The translations under genes and the position numbers were made by a program. This document shows, piece after piece, positions 52,662-60,859 of a DNA stretch of 64,000 bases. The first letter of the stretch is position 1; every line of letters starts with the position of its first letter. The notes under the pieces are model-generated. The model searched no databases. It saw only the letters and a program-made list of their open reading frames with translations, and had not been told where the DNA came from. The stretch is from Magnetospirillum molischianum DSM 120 (lineage in GTDB: Bacteria; Pseudomonadota; Alphaproteobacteria; Rhodospirillales; Magnetospirillaceae): NCBI RefSeq assembly GCF_000294655.1, contig NZ_CAHP01000012.1, positions 1 to 64,000 on the forward strand, read 5' to 3'.

Positions 52662-53465
52662 TTGACAAGTTCGACCGATCACAATGTGCTTCTCGCTTGG
52701 GATAGCCCCCGGTTCGCCGCAACGACGGCTCGATCCCGTATCCTTGTCGTTGACGATAATGACGTCAGCCGGACCGTCGCCGCAGATTTGCTTGAACGGA
52801 GCGGACATAGCGTCGTGACCGCTGTGGACGGGCCATCAGCCATCGCCGTTGCCCGTGACGGCCGTTTTGATCTGATCCTGCTCGACATGCAGATGCCGGG
52901 GATGGATGGCATCGAAGCCGCCGAAGTAATTCGCGCGTGTCCCGGCGCGGCGGGGACGGTGCCAATCGTTCTTTTTACCGCCACTCCTGTCGCCTCAGAC
53001 GAACCACGCTGGCGTCGGGCCGGAATTCAGGGCTGTCTGTCCAAGCCGTTTCGGATTGATCGTCTGGTTGACCTTCTGGCTTCTCCGGTCTCCCCCGCAT
53101 TGCTGTCCGAAAGTAGTTTGCCGCTAGTGGCTTTGTCCGATCTGGCGCTTGACCTGGGGGCTCTGGGGCACGACCGGATGGCTGGGCTGGCCGATCTGTT
53201 CCGTCATTCTTCTGGAGTCGATCTGGAGCGGTTACTGATCCTCACCGGAGAAGGCAAGGTCGGCGAGGCCGGAGCGGTGGCGCACCGGATGGCTGGCGCC
53301 GCTGCCAGCCTGCATCTCCATCCGTTATCGACGCTTTGCCGTGAGATCGATGTGGCCGCCCGAAACCAGGATCTCGGCGCCGTGGCTCCCTTGGTTAAGG
53401 AGGTGTCCGCCTTGTGGCATCGGTCGCTCGATGCGCTGGTGTTGGCTTTGGACGAAGCGGAGTAG
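52662..53465 (+). CDS. REC-Hpt signalling protein
   Basis: Encodes 267 residues: receiver domain (about 25-145) with VVDDND and the phosphoacceptor Asp in LLDMQMPGMDG, then an Hpt domain (about 165-265) with the phosphorylatable His in VAHRMAGAAAS. Phosphate may be relayed between an orphan kinase and another regulator. TTG 52662 lies 6 nt after GGGGG and is preferred over TTG 52620. No kinase is adjacent. Confidence 0.85.
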   Translation: MTSSTDHNVLLAWDSPRFAATTARSRILVVDDNDVSRTVAADLLERSGHSVVTAVDGPSAIAVARDGRFDLILLDMQMPGMDGIEAAEVIRACPGAAGTVPIVLFTATPVASDEPRWRRAGIQGCLSKPFRIDRLVDLLASPVSPALLSESSLPLVALSDLALDLGALGHDRMAGLADLFRHSSGVDLERLLILTGEGKVGEAGAVAHRMAGAAASLHLHPLSTLCREIDVAARNQDLGAVAPLVKEVSALWHRSLDALVLALDEAE

Positions 53466-53496
53466 GGGCTCCAGTCTTGTCGCGAGGGCCTTAAAA

Positions 53497-53543
53497 GTTA
53501 AAGCCCCGCGCCAGGGTGTGGAGCGCGGGGCTTTTGACTTTAG
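53497..53543 (+). terminator. Intrinsic terminator of the REC-Hpt gene
   Basis: AAGCCCCGCGC (53501-53511) pairs with GCGCGGGGCTT (53523-53533), followed by TT. Flanking AGTTA/TGACTT extend the stem. Located 35 bp after the stop. Confidence 0.85.
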
Positions 53544-53895
53544 TTTTCCGATCTCTGGGCGGGGAGTTCACTCTCGCCGGTCGATCAGGGGTAGTGGCTG
53601 TTGAGTCATAGGGATCATGACACCGCCGGGATTACCACAGCATGTCGGATAGATGATATTTTTGTAATGCGTCGAAGGCGCTGCCCTGTAGGCCGGGCAG
53701 AGAAATAAATCGCCCACAGGCGTGCCTGGGACGTTTAGCGCCCGCATCGCACAGACGCCCTCCGAATCCCTAAGAAACCGGATTTCCGGCTAGGGTCGAA
53801 GTGGCGTCCGTAGCGAAGCTGTAGCGGAGCAAAACTGACACGAATCAGCGACGAACGGTCCCGCCAACCGGCGGCACCGCGCGCTGTCGGGCCGT
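53544..53895. other. Long structured non-coding region between the REC-Hpt gene and rpsU
   Basis: A 352-bp 3'-3' region without a credible gene. It holds a hairpin with CCCTA / CCGGA tt TCCGG / TAGGG arms (53768-53795), GTAGCG direct repeats near 53809-53826, and a GGTcCCGCC aacc GGCGGcACC dyad (53857-53878) next to the rpsU stop. It may contain an uncharacterised small RNA or a remnant. It does not match 6S RNA, SRP RNA, RNase P RNA or tmRNA features that I could check. Confidence 0.4.
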
Positions 53896-54099
53896 TTAGA
53901 AACCTTCGCGTTCCAAACGCTTGCGTTCCAGCTTACGGGCACGACGCACGGCTTCGGCCTTTTCTCTGGCGCGGCGCTCGGACGGCTTCTCGTAATTGCG
54001 ACGCAGCTTCATTTCACGGAAAACCCCCTCGCGCTGCATCTTCTTTTTGAGCGCCTTAAGGGCCTGATCGACGTTGTTGTCACGAACGAGTACTTGCAC
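53896..54099 (-). CDS. rpsU: 30S ribosomal protein S21
   Basis: Encodes 67 residues: [43 protein letters not shown] and a strongly basic tail. GTG 54099 gives the family start; an upstream ATG at 54180 would add 27 unrelated residues. Divergent from coq9 as in many Rhodospirillales; 112 bp between starts. Confidence 0.93.
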   Translation of the reverse strand: MQVLVRDNNVDQALKALKKKMQREGVFREMKLRRNYEKPSERRAREKAEAVRRARKLERKRLEREGF

Positions 54100-54211
54100 G
54101 TTTCGCCACCGCTCCTCTACGCTTGAAAAGCCACCCCATCGCACGGCACAACTGCCGTCCGGGAAGGCGCTTGATATCACAGTGACGGTTGCTTGGGAAG
54201 GGGCTAGGGAT

Positions 54212-54880
54212 ATGCAAATCGATCCGAGCGCAAAACGCGACGATTTGGTGCTGGCTGCACTGCCTCATATCGCCTTTGACGGTTGGTCTGACGCGGCGCT
54301 GTCCGAGGCGGCGCGCGACCTCGATTACCCGCCGCGGGAGGCGTTGCGGTTATTCCCCGGAGGTCCGGCAGAGGCGTTGGCTCATTTCGTCGAACTGGCC
54401 GACCGGATGCTGGCCCAGGATTTTGCCGTACAGGGGCCGCGCGGCGGCAAAGTGGACGAACGGGTGTTTGTTGCGGTCAAGATGCGGCTGGACCGTTGGT
54501 CGGCGCACCGCGAGGCGATCCGCCGGGGGGTGGCGCTGCTGGCTCTGCCGCAGAACCTGCCTTTGGCGGCGAAGCTGGGGTGGGGCACCTCCGACGCGCT
54601 CTGGCGCGCCGTGGGCGATAAAAGTCACGACGTTACCTGGGCGACCAAGCGTGGGTCGCTGGCGGCGCTCTATTCCGCCACGCTGTTTTTCTGGCTGGAC
54701 GATATGTCGGAGGATTCGATCGATAGTTGGGCGTTCCTGCGCCGCCGCCTGCTCGACATGGGCAAGCTGCCGCGGCTGCGCCATCGGGCCGAAGTGATGC
54801 TGCGCAGCAGCTTGTCGTCGTTCCGGCGCAAGACGCCGTGGGCACGCAGTCGGCTACCGCGTCGCGCCGCCGGCTGCTGA
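54212..54880 (+). CDS. COQ9-family ubiquinone biosynthesis protein
   Basis: Encodes 222 residues. TetR-like helical N terminus ([28 protein letters not shown]) and the COQ9 C-terminal domain with [35 protein letters not shown]9 binds lipids and helps ring hydroxylation by UbiF/Coq7. ATG 54212 is chosen over an in-frame upstream ATG at 54074 that overlaps rpsU. Downstream is a perfect palindromic terminator. Confidence 0.92.
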   Translation: MQIDPSAKRDDLVLAALPHIAFDGWSDAALSEAARDLDYPPREALRLFPGGPAEALAHFVELADRMLAQDFAVQGPRGGKVDERVFVAVKMRLDRWSAHREAIRRGVALLALPQNLPLAAKLGWGTSDALWRAVGDKSHDVTWATKRGSLAALYSATLFFWLDDMSEDSIDSWAFLRRRLLDMGKLPRLRHRAEVMLRSSLSSFRRKTPWARSRLPRRAAGC

Positions 54881-54908
54881 GAGCCACGGCTGCGGTGTAG
54901 CCACGAAA

Positions 54909-54938
54909 AAACCCGGCGAGGAATTCCTCGCCGGGTTT
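54909..54938. terminator. Bidirectional terminator between coq9 and the DsbA-like gene
   Basis: A 30-bp perfect palindrome AAACCCGGCGAGGAA/TTCCTCGCCGGGTTT, with A-run upstream and T-run downstream, so it works in both directions. Confidence 0.92.
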
Positions 54939-54963
54939 GTCGTGGGTGGCTTGGCCGATCAGA

Positions 54964-55734
54964 TCAGTTCTTGCCGGTGCCGGTCTTGCGCGCGTTATCG
55001 ATCAACTGGCGGAAGGTGGTCTGGTCGAGCGCGCTGGACAGGATGCGGTCGCCAACGATGAAGGTCGGGGTGCCGCCGATATCGAGCGCGCGGCCGAGGT
55101 CGAACACCTTCGACAACTGGCGATCAATCTCGGGGTTGGTGATGTCCTTCTTCAGCTGTTCGGCGTTGAAGCCCTGCTCGCTGGCAATACGCAGCACCGC
55201 CTTCTCGTCGAGGCGGCCGCGGAACTTCATCAAGGCACGATGGAGATCGTCATATTTGGCCTGGCTTTGTGCCTTGGCCACCAGGGCGACGCGGGCGGCG
55301 AACACCGAGTCCGGGCCAAGGATCGGATATTCCTTGTAGACGACCCGAACCTTGCCATCGGCCTTGACCGCTTCCCACAGGGCGTCGAAGGTCTGCTTGC
55401 AGAAGCCGCAATTGTAATCGAAGAACTGGACGATGGTGATGTCGCCCTTGGTGTTGCCGCTAACGGGGTCGTCGGCGCTGCGATAAACGTCGTCCTTGCG
55501 GGCTTCGAGCATTTTGTGAGCGTCGGCTTCGGCCTGGGCGCGCATCTTCTCGCGCAGAGCCTCAAGCGATTCAGCCAGAACTTCGGGGTGTTCCATCAGG
55601 TAGTCGCGGACGACCTTCTTGACCGCCTCGGCCTGCTTGGGGGTCAGCGCGCCGCTGTCCTGAGCTGTGGCCGGGGACGCGGACAAGGCGAGAGCCGACG
55701 TCAGAAGAAGGGCGGCAAGGGGCTTGGCGATCAT
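54964..55734 (-). CDS. DsbA-family periplasmic thiol-disulfide protein (Com1-like)
   Basis: Encodes 256 residues. Signal peptide to about 25 (ASPATA), N-terminal helical region (35-85), thioredoxin fold with redox motif CGFC (FFDYNCGFCKQTFD near 115) and a cis-Pro loop GGTPTF. It resembles Com1/ScsC-like DsbA proteins that oxidise or isomerise periplasmic disulfides. ATG 55734 gives the signal peptide; ATG 55758 is an alternative without a ribosome-binding site. Confidence 0.9.
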   Translation of the reverse strand: MIAKPLAALLLTSALALSASPATAQDSGALTPKQAEAVKKVVRDYLMEHPEVLAESLEALREKMRAQAEADAHKMLEARKDDVYRSADDPVSGNTKGDITIVQFFDYNCGFCKQTFDALWEAVKADGKVRVVYKEYPILGPDSVFAARVALVAKAQSQAKYDDLHRALMKFRGRLDEKAVLRIASEQGFNAEQLKKDITNPEIDRQLSKVFDLGRALDIGGTPTFIVGDRILSSALDQTTFRQLIDNARKTGTGKN

Positions 55735-55829
55735 GGGGGCTTCAACCTTCGAAACCATGAGGATGAGGGAGGCATATTGGCCGATGGCCGTCGCCGGGGC
55801 AAGCGCCCAGGCGGGAAAAAAGGCCGGAC

Positions 55830-56732
55830 CTATTCGATGTTTTGGACCTGCTCCTTGAACTGATCGATCACGGCCTTCAGATCGAGGCCGATCCGGGTCA
55901 GTTCGACGTCGGCGGATTTAGAGCACAGCGTATTGGCTTCACGGTTGAATTCCTGGGCCAGGAAATCGAGCTTGCGCCCGACCACGCCGCCCTGGTCGAG
56001 CAGGGCGCCTGCCGCCGCGACATGGGCGGCCAGACGGTCCAGTTCCTCGCGCACATCGACCTTGACCAGCAGCAACGCCACTTCCTGGGCAACCCGTTCC
56101 TCGGTCAGGCCGGGAGCGGCGTCCAGCACTGTCGCCAATTGCTGGGAAAAACGCTCGCGGATCGCTTCGGGCCGCAGCGCGGCGCAGGCTCCGGCGCGAG
56201 CCGTCAATGCGGCGATCTCGTCAAGTTGGGACTTCAGGACGGCACCGATCCGCGCTCCTTCGTCGTGGCGCATCGCCACCAACTGGTCCAGCACGGTTTC
56301 CAGAGAGGCTTTCAGCGCGGTGATGCGGGTCTCGCGCCCGGCTTCATCCTCGGTGGCCTCTGCTTCTGTGGCGGGTTCGATCACGCCACGGAGCGCCAAT
56401 AATCCGTCCAGCCGCGCCGGAGCCAGTTCGGGTCGCACCGCTTGCCAGTCCCGGCACAGATCGACCAGACGGGTCAGCAGGGCGGTGTTGATCCGCATCT
56501 CTCCGGTTTCGCTTTGACGCGACAGGGTCAGCGACAGTTGGACGTTGCCGCGTGCGATACGGCGTGCGGCCGCTTCGCGCACCGGAACGTCCAGTCCGTC
56601 GTGACCCGAGGGCAAGCGCAGGCGCAGGTCGAACCCACGGCCATTGACACTTTTGGCCTCCCACACCCAAGAGGTCAGGGAATCGCGCCCCTCGGCGCGG
56701 GCATAGCCGGTCATACTGGCGACGCTCACCAT
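55830..56732 (-). CDS. YicC-family endoribonuclease-like stress protein
   Basis: Encodes 300 residues with the family pattern MTGYARAEG at the N terminus, SVNGRGFDLRLRLP, and the C-terminal GRKLDFLAQEFNREANTLCSKSADVELTRIGLDLKAVIDQFKEQVQNIE. YicC has been reported as an RNase involved in sRNA turnover. ATG 56732 follows GGGAGA. Separate from gmk here, whereas the two are adjacent in many relatives. Confidence 0.93.
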   Translation of the reverse strand: MVSVASMTGYARAEGRDSLTSWVWEAKSVNGRGFDLRLRLPSGHDGLDVPVREAAARRIARGNVQLSLTLSRQSETGEMRINTALLTRLVDLCRDWQAVRPELAPARLDGLLALRGVIEPATEAEATEDEAGRETRITALKASLETVLDQLVAMRHDEGARIGAVLKSQLDEIAALTARAGACAALRPEAIRERFSQQLATVLDAAPGLTEERVAQEVALLLVKVDVREELDRLAAHVAAAGALLDQGGVVGRKLDFLAQEFNREANTLCSKSADVELTRIGLDLKAVIDQFKEQVQNIE

Positions 56733-56804
56733 CGTTCTCCCATGCTCATCAATGTCATCGTGCCCCATCGGGCCGGGTTGTTGTGTTTCGGGTCATCGCC
56801 GTCA

Positions 56805-57584
56805 TTATCCCTTGGCCGGAAGCCGACGGGTCAGACGGTCGGCCAGCGCATCGGGCAAAGCTGCGGCAATCCAACTCAGTGCCGCCATCGGCCAGGGAAA
56901 GGCGATGCGGCCGGTATTGGTTGCCAGCTTGCGCCGGATCAATCGGGCGGCGGCGTCGGCTTCCATCAGCAACGGCATCGTAAAGCGGTTGACGTCGGTC
57001 ATCGGGGTGGCGACGAAGCCGGGGCAGATCACCGAGACGGCCAGCCCATCCGAAGCCAAGGCGCCACGGAGGGCTTCGCCCCACACCCGCACCGCCGCTT
57101 TCGAGGCGCAATAAGCCGGAGCGCCGCCAATTCCGCGAAAGCCCGCCATCGAACTCATGATCGCGATCTGGCCCCGGCGGCGTGGCCGCATCACTGCGAC
57201 GGCTGGCATCACCGTGTTGACGACCCCGTTCAGATTGACGGCGAAAATCGCCCGCGTCTGGTCCACCCCCTCGGTTCCATCAGCGGTTCCGGCGGAAATG
57301 CCCGCATTGGCGATGACCAGATCGAGCGGGCGGCGACGGTCGCACGCTTCGATCCAGGCGGCAAGAGCGTCAGAATCGGTGACATCGAGCGTCTCCGCAC
57401 TGACGTCCGCCCCCCGCTCGCGGCAGTCCTGCGCTACTTTGGCCAGTCTGGATTCGTCCCGTCCGGTCAGAAATAACGTGACGCCGACGCGGGCATAGCC
57501 TTGTGCCATGGCTGCGCCCAGACCCGATGAGGCGCCGGTGATCAGGATCGCGGCCGGGTCAGCGTAGGGTGATAGTGAGGGCAT
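56805..57584 (-). CDS. Short-chain dehydrogenase/reductase (SDR)
   Basis: Encodes 259 residues: NAD(P) motif GASSGLGAA, NAGIS, and catalytic S-x11-Y-x3-K (SSMAGFRGIGGAPAYCASK). Substrate unknown; a C-terminal hydrophobic segment could contact membrane. ATG 57584 is used; TTG 57596 is an alternative. The start overlaps the DUF2141 gene by 26 bp. Confidence 0.9.
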   Translation of the reverse strand: MPSLSPYADPAAILITGASSGLGAAMAQGYARVGVTLFLTGRDESRLAKVAQDCRERGADVSAETLDVTDSDALAAWIEACDRRRPLDLVIANAGISAGTADGTEGVDQTRAIFAVNLNGVVNTVMPAVAVMRPRRRGQIAIMSSMAGFRGIGGAPAYCASKAAVRVWGEALRGALASDGLAVSVICPGFVATPMTDVNRFTMPLLMEADAAARLIRRKLATNTGRIAFPWPMAALSWIAAALPDALADRLTRRLPAKG

Positions 57585-57972
57585 GGCGTTCCCCAACGAT
57601 ATCGAATGCGGCCTGATCGAAATCGGGTGGCCCTAGCGGCGCGCTGGCGTCGTTGGAGAACCCATAAGGCTCGGTGGGGACGCCGATCATGTTTTTGTCA
57701 AGACGGTCGTTGCCGTTGCGATCCTGGTACAGTGCGATGGCATAACGGCCGGGCGGCAGGTTGGGAAGACTCACGACGACCGTGCCATGGTCCGGGACTT
57801 GCGAGAATTTAGCGACCGGCGACTCGCGGCGGTCGAAACTGTCGGCATCGCCAAACACCATGCCTCGGACCGCGCCGTCCGCGGCGGCCCTGGTAATGGT
57901 GAGGGTCAGGTCGGCGGCCTGGGCCGCGCCCGCCGAGCATAGCATGATGAGCGACAGCAGGGCCGTCCGCAT
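57559..57972 (-). CDS. DUF2141 periplasmic protein
   Basis: Encodes 137 residues with a cleavable signal (AGAAQA near 15-20), the beta-rich DUF2141 domain containing NLPPGRYAIALYQDRNGNDRLDKNMIGVPTEPYGFSNDA. Often secreted with unknown function. It is translationally coupled to the SDR gene. Confidence 0.88.
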   Translation of the reverse strand: MRTALLSLIMLCSAGAAQAADLTLTITRAAADGAVRGMVFGDADSFDRRESPVAKFSQVPDHGTVVVSLPNLPPGRYAIALYQDRNGNDRLDKNMIGVPTEPYGFSNDASAPLGPPDFDQAAFDIVGERHALTITLR

Positions 57973-58072
57973 TCATGATCTCCGGGATTGTTTCTTATTA
58001 GGCGAGATTTTTCCGCCACTTAATGTCAGCGCACCCTAGACCGCCCGGCCCCGCCAGCGCAAGCCGCGTGCC

Positions 58073-59797
58073 CTATGCGTTGACCATGATCCTGTTGCGG
58101 CCGGTTTTTTTGGCGCTGTACATCGCCTGATCGGCCTCATCCATCACGAGGTCGAATTCGATCTCGCGTCCGCGTAAATGTGTGATCCCAATGGAAATCG
58201 TAACCCGGACTTCTGTTCCGTCTGGAGCGAAGGCCGAACACATCTCGACCCCTTCCCGCAATCTTTGCGCGATATCTATGGATTCTGATTCTTCTGTTTC
58301 GACGATCACGGCAGCGAACTCCTCTCCGCCGGTGCGGCCGAAAAGATCAACGTTGCGGAGCGTGTCATTAATGATGTTCGCGACGGTTCGCAAGACCGTG
58401 TCGCCAAAGGCATGTCCCCAGGTGTCGTTGATTGACTTGAAGTGATCGATGTCGATCATCAGAAGTGTGAACAGCCTCTGGTAGCGGATCGACCGATCCA
58501 ACTCGCGCTGGGCCAGTTCAAAAAAGTGACGCCGATTGAACAGGCCGGTCAGATAGTCGGTTCTGGCCGCGGTTTCGGCCTGATTCTTCAGCTCTTTTTC
58601 TTCCAAGAGAGTGCGGTTAATCGCCATCACGGCCTGAGTCGCCTCGTGCGCTTCCCGTCGGACTTCACGCGCGCGCACGAATGATACCACAGCGAAAAGG
58701 AGTGCGATTAGGAATCCGTCAACGAATAGAACCTGGATGCTACTCCACTTCAAAATCTGGTTGTTCGGGAATAAGTAAGCTGGGATCCAGAATGCTGTAT
58801 TATTTATAAATATAAACAATAACATGAATTGTATCGTTGATCTGCGTGGCGAGTGCTCTTTTCTCAATAAGAAGGATGTTACGACAAGATAGAGAAGCAA
58901 AAATTTTAGATTTATGCTGTTTATTGAATATGCAATCGGATGGTATTCTGTCGCCAGCAGAACGTAATCTAGGGCAAAAATAGATAATATCGCCCGTAAT
59001 CCCCATATAATATAACGGGGTGGATCATATGGCTTGATCAATTCATGACAGAAGAAGAGGACTGTCGGGCCGATTGACAAGTACATCACGCCGGTAATGA
59101 AATCGACCAGCCAGGGGTGTTCAGCCGAGTTGAATGGTGCCAGATACCCTACGGTGGCGATGCCGAATAATGTGTAAACTAACTGATGGAATGCAAATAA
59201 AGCAAATACTTTCTGTCTGTCTAAAATGTAGGCGTGAATAGACCATAAGAAAAGGGTTGCCATCGATGTTACGAAAAAGACGATAAGGAGGTCTCTATCG
59301 TAATCTTTCTGATCGGCTTCTGCCGGTGTTAGCGCTTCAACATTAAGAACTGCGTGGCGTTCTCCTTCTATGCGCAGATAGACCGTTTCTTCTGGGCTGG
59401 CGACATCGATCAGAAAGCCCAGGGATATCTTGGGGCGGTCGCGCTCGCTAAATGGGTGGATGTTGCCGGTTGTCCGCGTTTTCCATCCGTTAGGGGCGGT
59501 GGGATCGGCCTGGTAGAGGGTGATATTGTTTATGTAGGTCGGACGGATGAACAGAACGACCTTTCCGTTCTCGTCTGGGGCTCGCACTCGTAGCCGTACC
59601 CAATGAACCGATTCGCCGATGTGAATGATCAGGGCGGACTTGAACGCCGTCGCCTCGCTTTTTGTGATGTCGTCGATGGTCAGTGTGCCGGTGAGATCCT
59701 TCACCGCCATGCGGGAAACGATGAGGTCGCCCGCAATGGCAGGAATGGCTGACAGGCATCCGAAGATCAGAACGGCAATGGCGAGAAGATGCTTCAT
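58073..59797 (-). CDS. 7TMR-DISM diguanylate cyclase
   Basis: Encodes 574 residues. Signal peptide to about residue 22, periplasmic DISMED2-like domain (30-165), seven membrane helices (170-375), short coiled-coil, and a C-terminal GGDEF domain with active-site GGEEF, preceded by FHFxxxxD-type LLMIDIDHFKSINDTWGHAFGD. It makes c-di-GMP, probably in response to an extracellular ligand; no RxxD inhibitory site was picked out. Codons in the membrane part (about 58690-59330) are visibly AT-rich compared with the rest of the gene and window. Confidence 0.92.
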   Translation of the reverse strand: MKHLLAIAVLIFGCLSAIPAIAGDLIVSRMAVKDLTGTLTIDDITKSEATAFKSALIIHIGESVHWVRLRVRAPDENGKVVLFIRPTYINNITLYQADPTAPNGWKTRTTGNIHPFSERDRPKISLGFLIDVASPEETVYLRIEGERHAVLNVEALTPAEADQKDYDRDLLIVFFVTSMATLFLWSIHAYILDRQKVFALFAFHQLVYTLFGIATVGYLAPFNSAEHPWLVDFITGVMYLSIGPTVLFFCHELIKPYDPPRYIIWGLRAILSIFALDYVLLATEYHPIAYSINSINLKFLLLYLVVTSFLLRKEHSPRRSTIQFMLLFIFINNTAFWIPAYLFPNNQILKWSSIQVLFVDGFLIALLFAVVSFVRAREVRREAHEATQAVMAINRTLLEEKELKNQAETAARTDYLTGLFNRRHFFELAQRELDRSIRYQRLFTLLMIDIDHFKSINDTWGHAFGDTVLRTVANIINDTLRNVDLFGRTGGEEFAAVIVETEESESIDIAQRLREGVEMCSAFAPDGTEVRVTISIGITHLRGREIEFDLVMDEADQAMYSAKKTGRNRIMVNA

Positions 59798-60141
59798 TTA
59801 TCGCTGAAACTTCTAAAAAGCGAATTTATCTATGTATTTATGTTCTGGAGGTTTTGCCTCCGTTACCTTGTGTCTCGGGGGTAGGGTGACCCATCAGTTG
59901 CCACGTGACCATGATAGCAAAAGTATTAGCATCCGGCGGGGGCATCCGGAAGCTGCATGACGATATAGCAAATTTGTCGATGCTCCAATCAACTCAGCAG
60001 CTATGAGTTGCGGCGCGGAAATGGTTCCGTCGCGGTGATGAGCGGGTGGCCGATGAGGGGCGGCAGGAGGATGTTGGTACTATTTTAGCGAGGGCTTGAG
60101 CGCCCGCTCCGGGGTGTCGTCGGCGGGCGTTCATCCATCGA
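59798..60141. other. Intergenic region upstream of the diguanylate cyclase
   Basis: 344 bp without a recognisable gene. It contains AT-rich sequence near the cyclase start, GGAGG ttttg CCTCC (59847-59861), ACTCA/TGAGT and a GAGCGCCCGC/GCGGGCGTTC inverted pair (about 60099-60132) just past the small gene below. Promoter of the cyclase gene is expected here but no clear hexamers stand out. Confidence 0.35.
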
Positions 60142-60387
60142 TCAGGTTTCGACCTGGGGCACGGTTCCCAATCGTTCGATGAAAACAGGTTCATCGTAAT
60201 CCCCCATTTCCGGATCGGCGGTTTGGCGGACGACATCGACGCCGGCGACGTTGCCACTGTCCATGATCCTATGGGCGCGCAGGATCGCCTGTGCTTCGGT
60301 CGAGTAGGCGATGGGGGGCTGGGGTTTCAGCGCGCCTCTTTTGCCGAGTACGTAGGGTTGGCAAATGAACAGGGTTTCCTGGGCCAT
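60142..60387 (-). CDS. Small hypothetical protein
   Basis: Encodes 81 residues: AQETLFICQPYVLGKRGALKP followed by a helix (EAQAILRAHRIMDSG) and an acidic tail. No signal peptide or membrane helix. ATG 60387 follows an AGGA site by about 8 nt. Family not recognised; position between the cyclase and the PKS gives no functional clue. Confidence 0.6.
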   Translation of the reverse strand: MAQETLFICQPYVLGKRGALKPQPPIAYSTEAQAILRAHRIMDSGNVAGVDVVRQTADPEMGDYDEPVFIERLGTVPQVET

Positions 60388-60601
60388 GACGAAGGTCCTG
60401 TGGACATAATGGGTGGGGCATGATTGATCTCTTTTTGTTCCAATTTCAAGTGCCATTTATTGCAGTACGATGAGTCCGTTAGGTGAACGCAGTTGCTCCT
60501 AACGCGAAGAATGCTCTTCGGCTCGGCGCGCCCGGTGGCAGCACCTCAATAGCGCGACCTTCTTTTTTGCCGCTCTTTAGGATGTATAAAAGCTGAGATT
60601 G

Positions 60602-60616
60602 TCAATCTTGGATTGA
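60602..60616. promoter_or_regulatory. Candidate operator TCAATC-N3-GATTGA
   Basis: Perfect 6-bp inverted repeat with 3-bp spacer in the AT-rich PKS leader, next to AT-rich promoter-like sequence. Regulator unknown. Confidence 0.4.
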
Positions 60617-60663
60617 TGCTTGCACTGCATTCTCAACTGATGACATCAGGAGATGCGAAGGTT

Positions 60664-60681
60664 ATAATCCTGCTGGATTAT
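60664..60681. repeat. Perfect 7-bp inverted repeat ATAATCC-tgct-GGATTAT
   Basis: Inverted repeat about 180 bp before the PKS start; could be an operator or an RNA hairpin. No T-run follows. Confidence 0.45.
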
Positions 60682-60859
60682 CGCGAGCCTACGACGGTTA
60701 GGTCCGGCTGCGGCATCGTTTTCGGTTGGAAAACCCGTAAGGTAGCTTCGTCCCAAAGACTATAAACCAATCTATGAAAATGTGCGGCGTCATGGGGCGG
60801 GGGAAGTATGCTCAAAACATTCAATCGACCGCATCGGTCCAAGGCGGGGGCACCGGATC

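Larger units (their letters stand above)
60388..60859 (+). promoter_or_regulatory. AT-rich leader region of the polyketide synthase gene
   Basis: 472 bp without a credible gene, lower in GC than the flanks. It contains several inverted repeats: GTTAGG/CCTAAC (60478-60503), CGAAGA/TCTTCG (60505-60520), TCAATC ttg GATTGA (60602-60616) and ATAATCC tgct GGATTAT (60664-60681). Some could be operators for a cluster regulator or leader-RNA stems. No clean -35/-10 pair identified. Confidence 0.5.

Noticed and set aside
53544-53895. Possible 6S RNA, tmRNA or SRP RNA
   Set aside because: The CCCTGTAGGCC and hairpin segments look RNA-like, but I could not find the tmRNA tag/resume codon, the SRP GGAAG-type core, or the 6S central bubble. 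Gene context (zapA/ygfA) for 6S is also absent.
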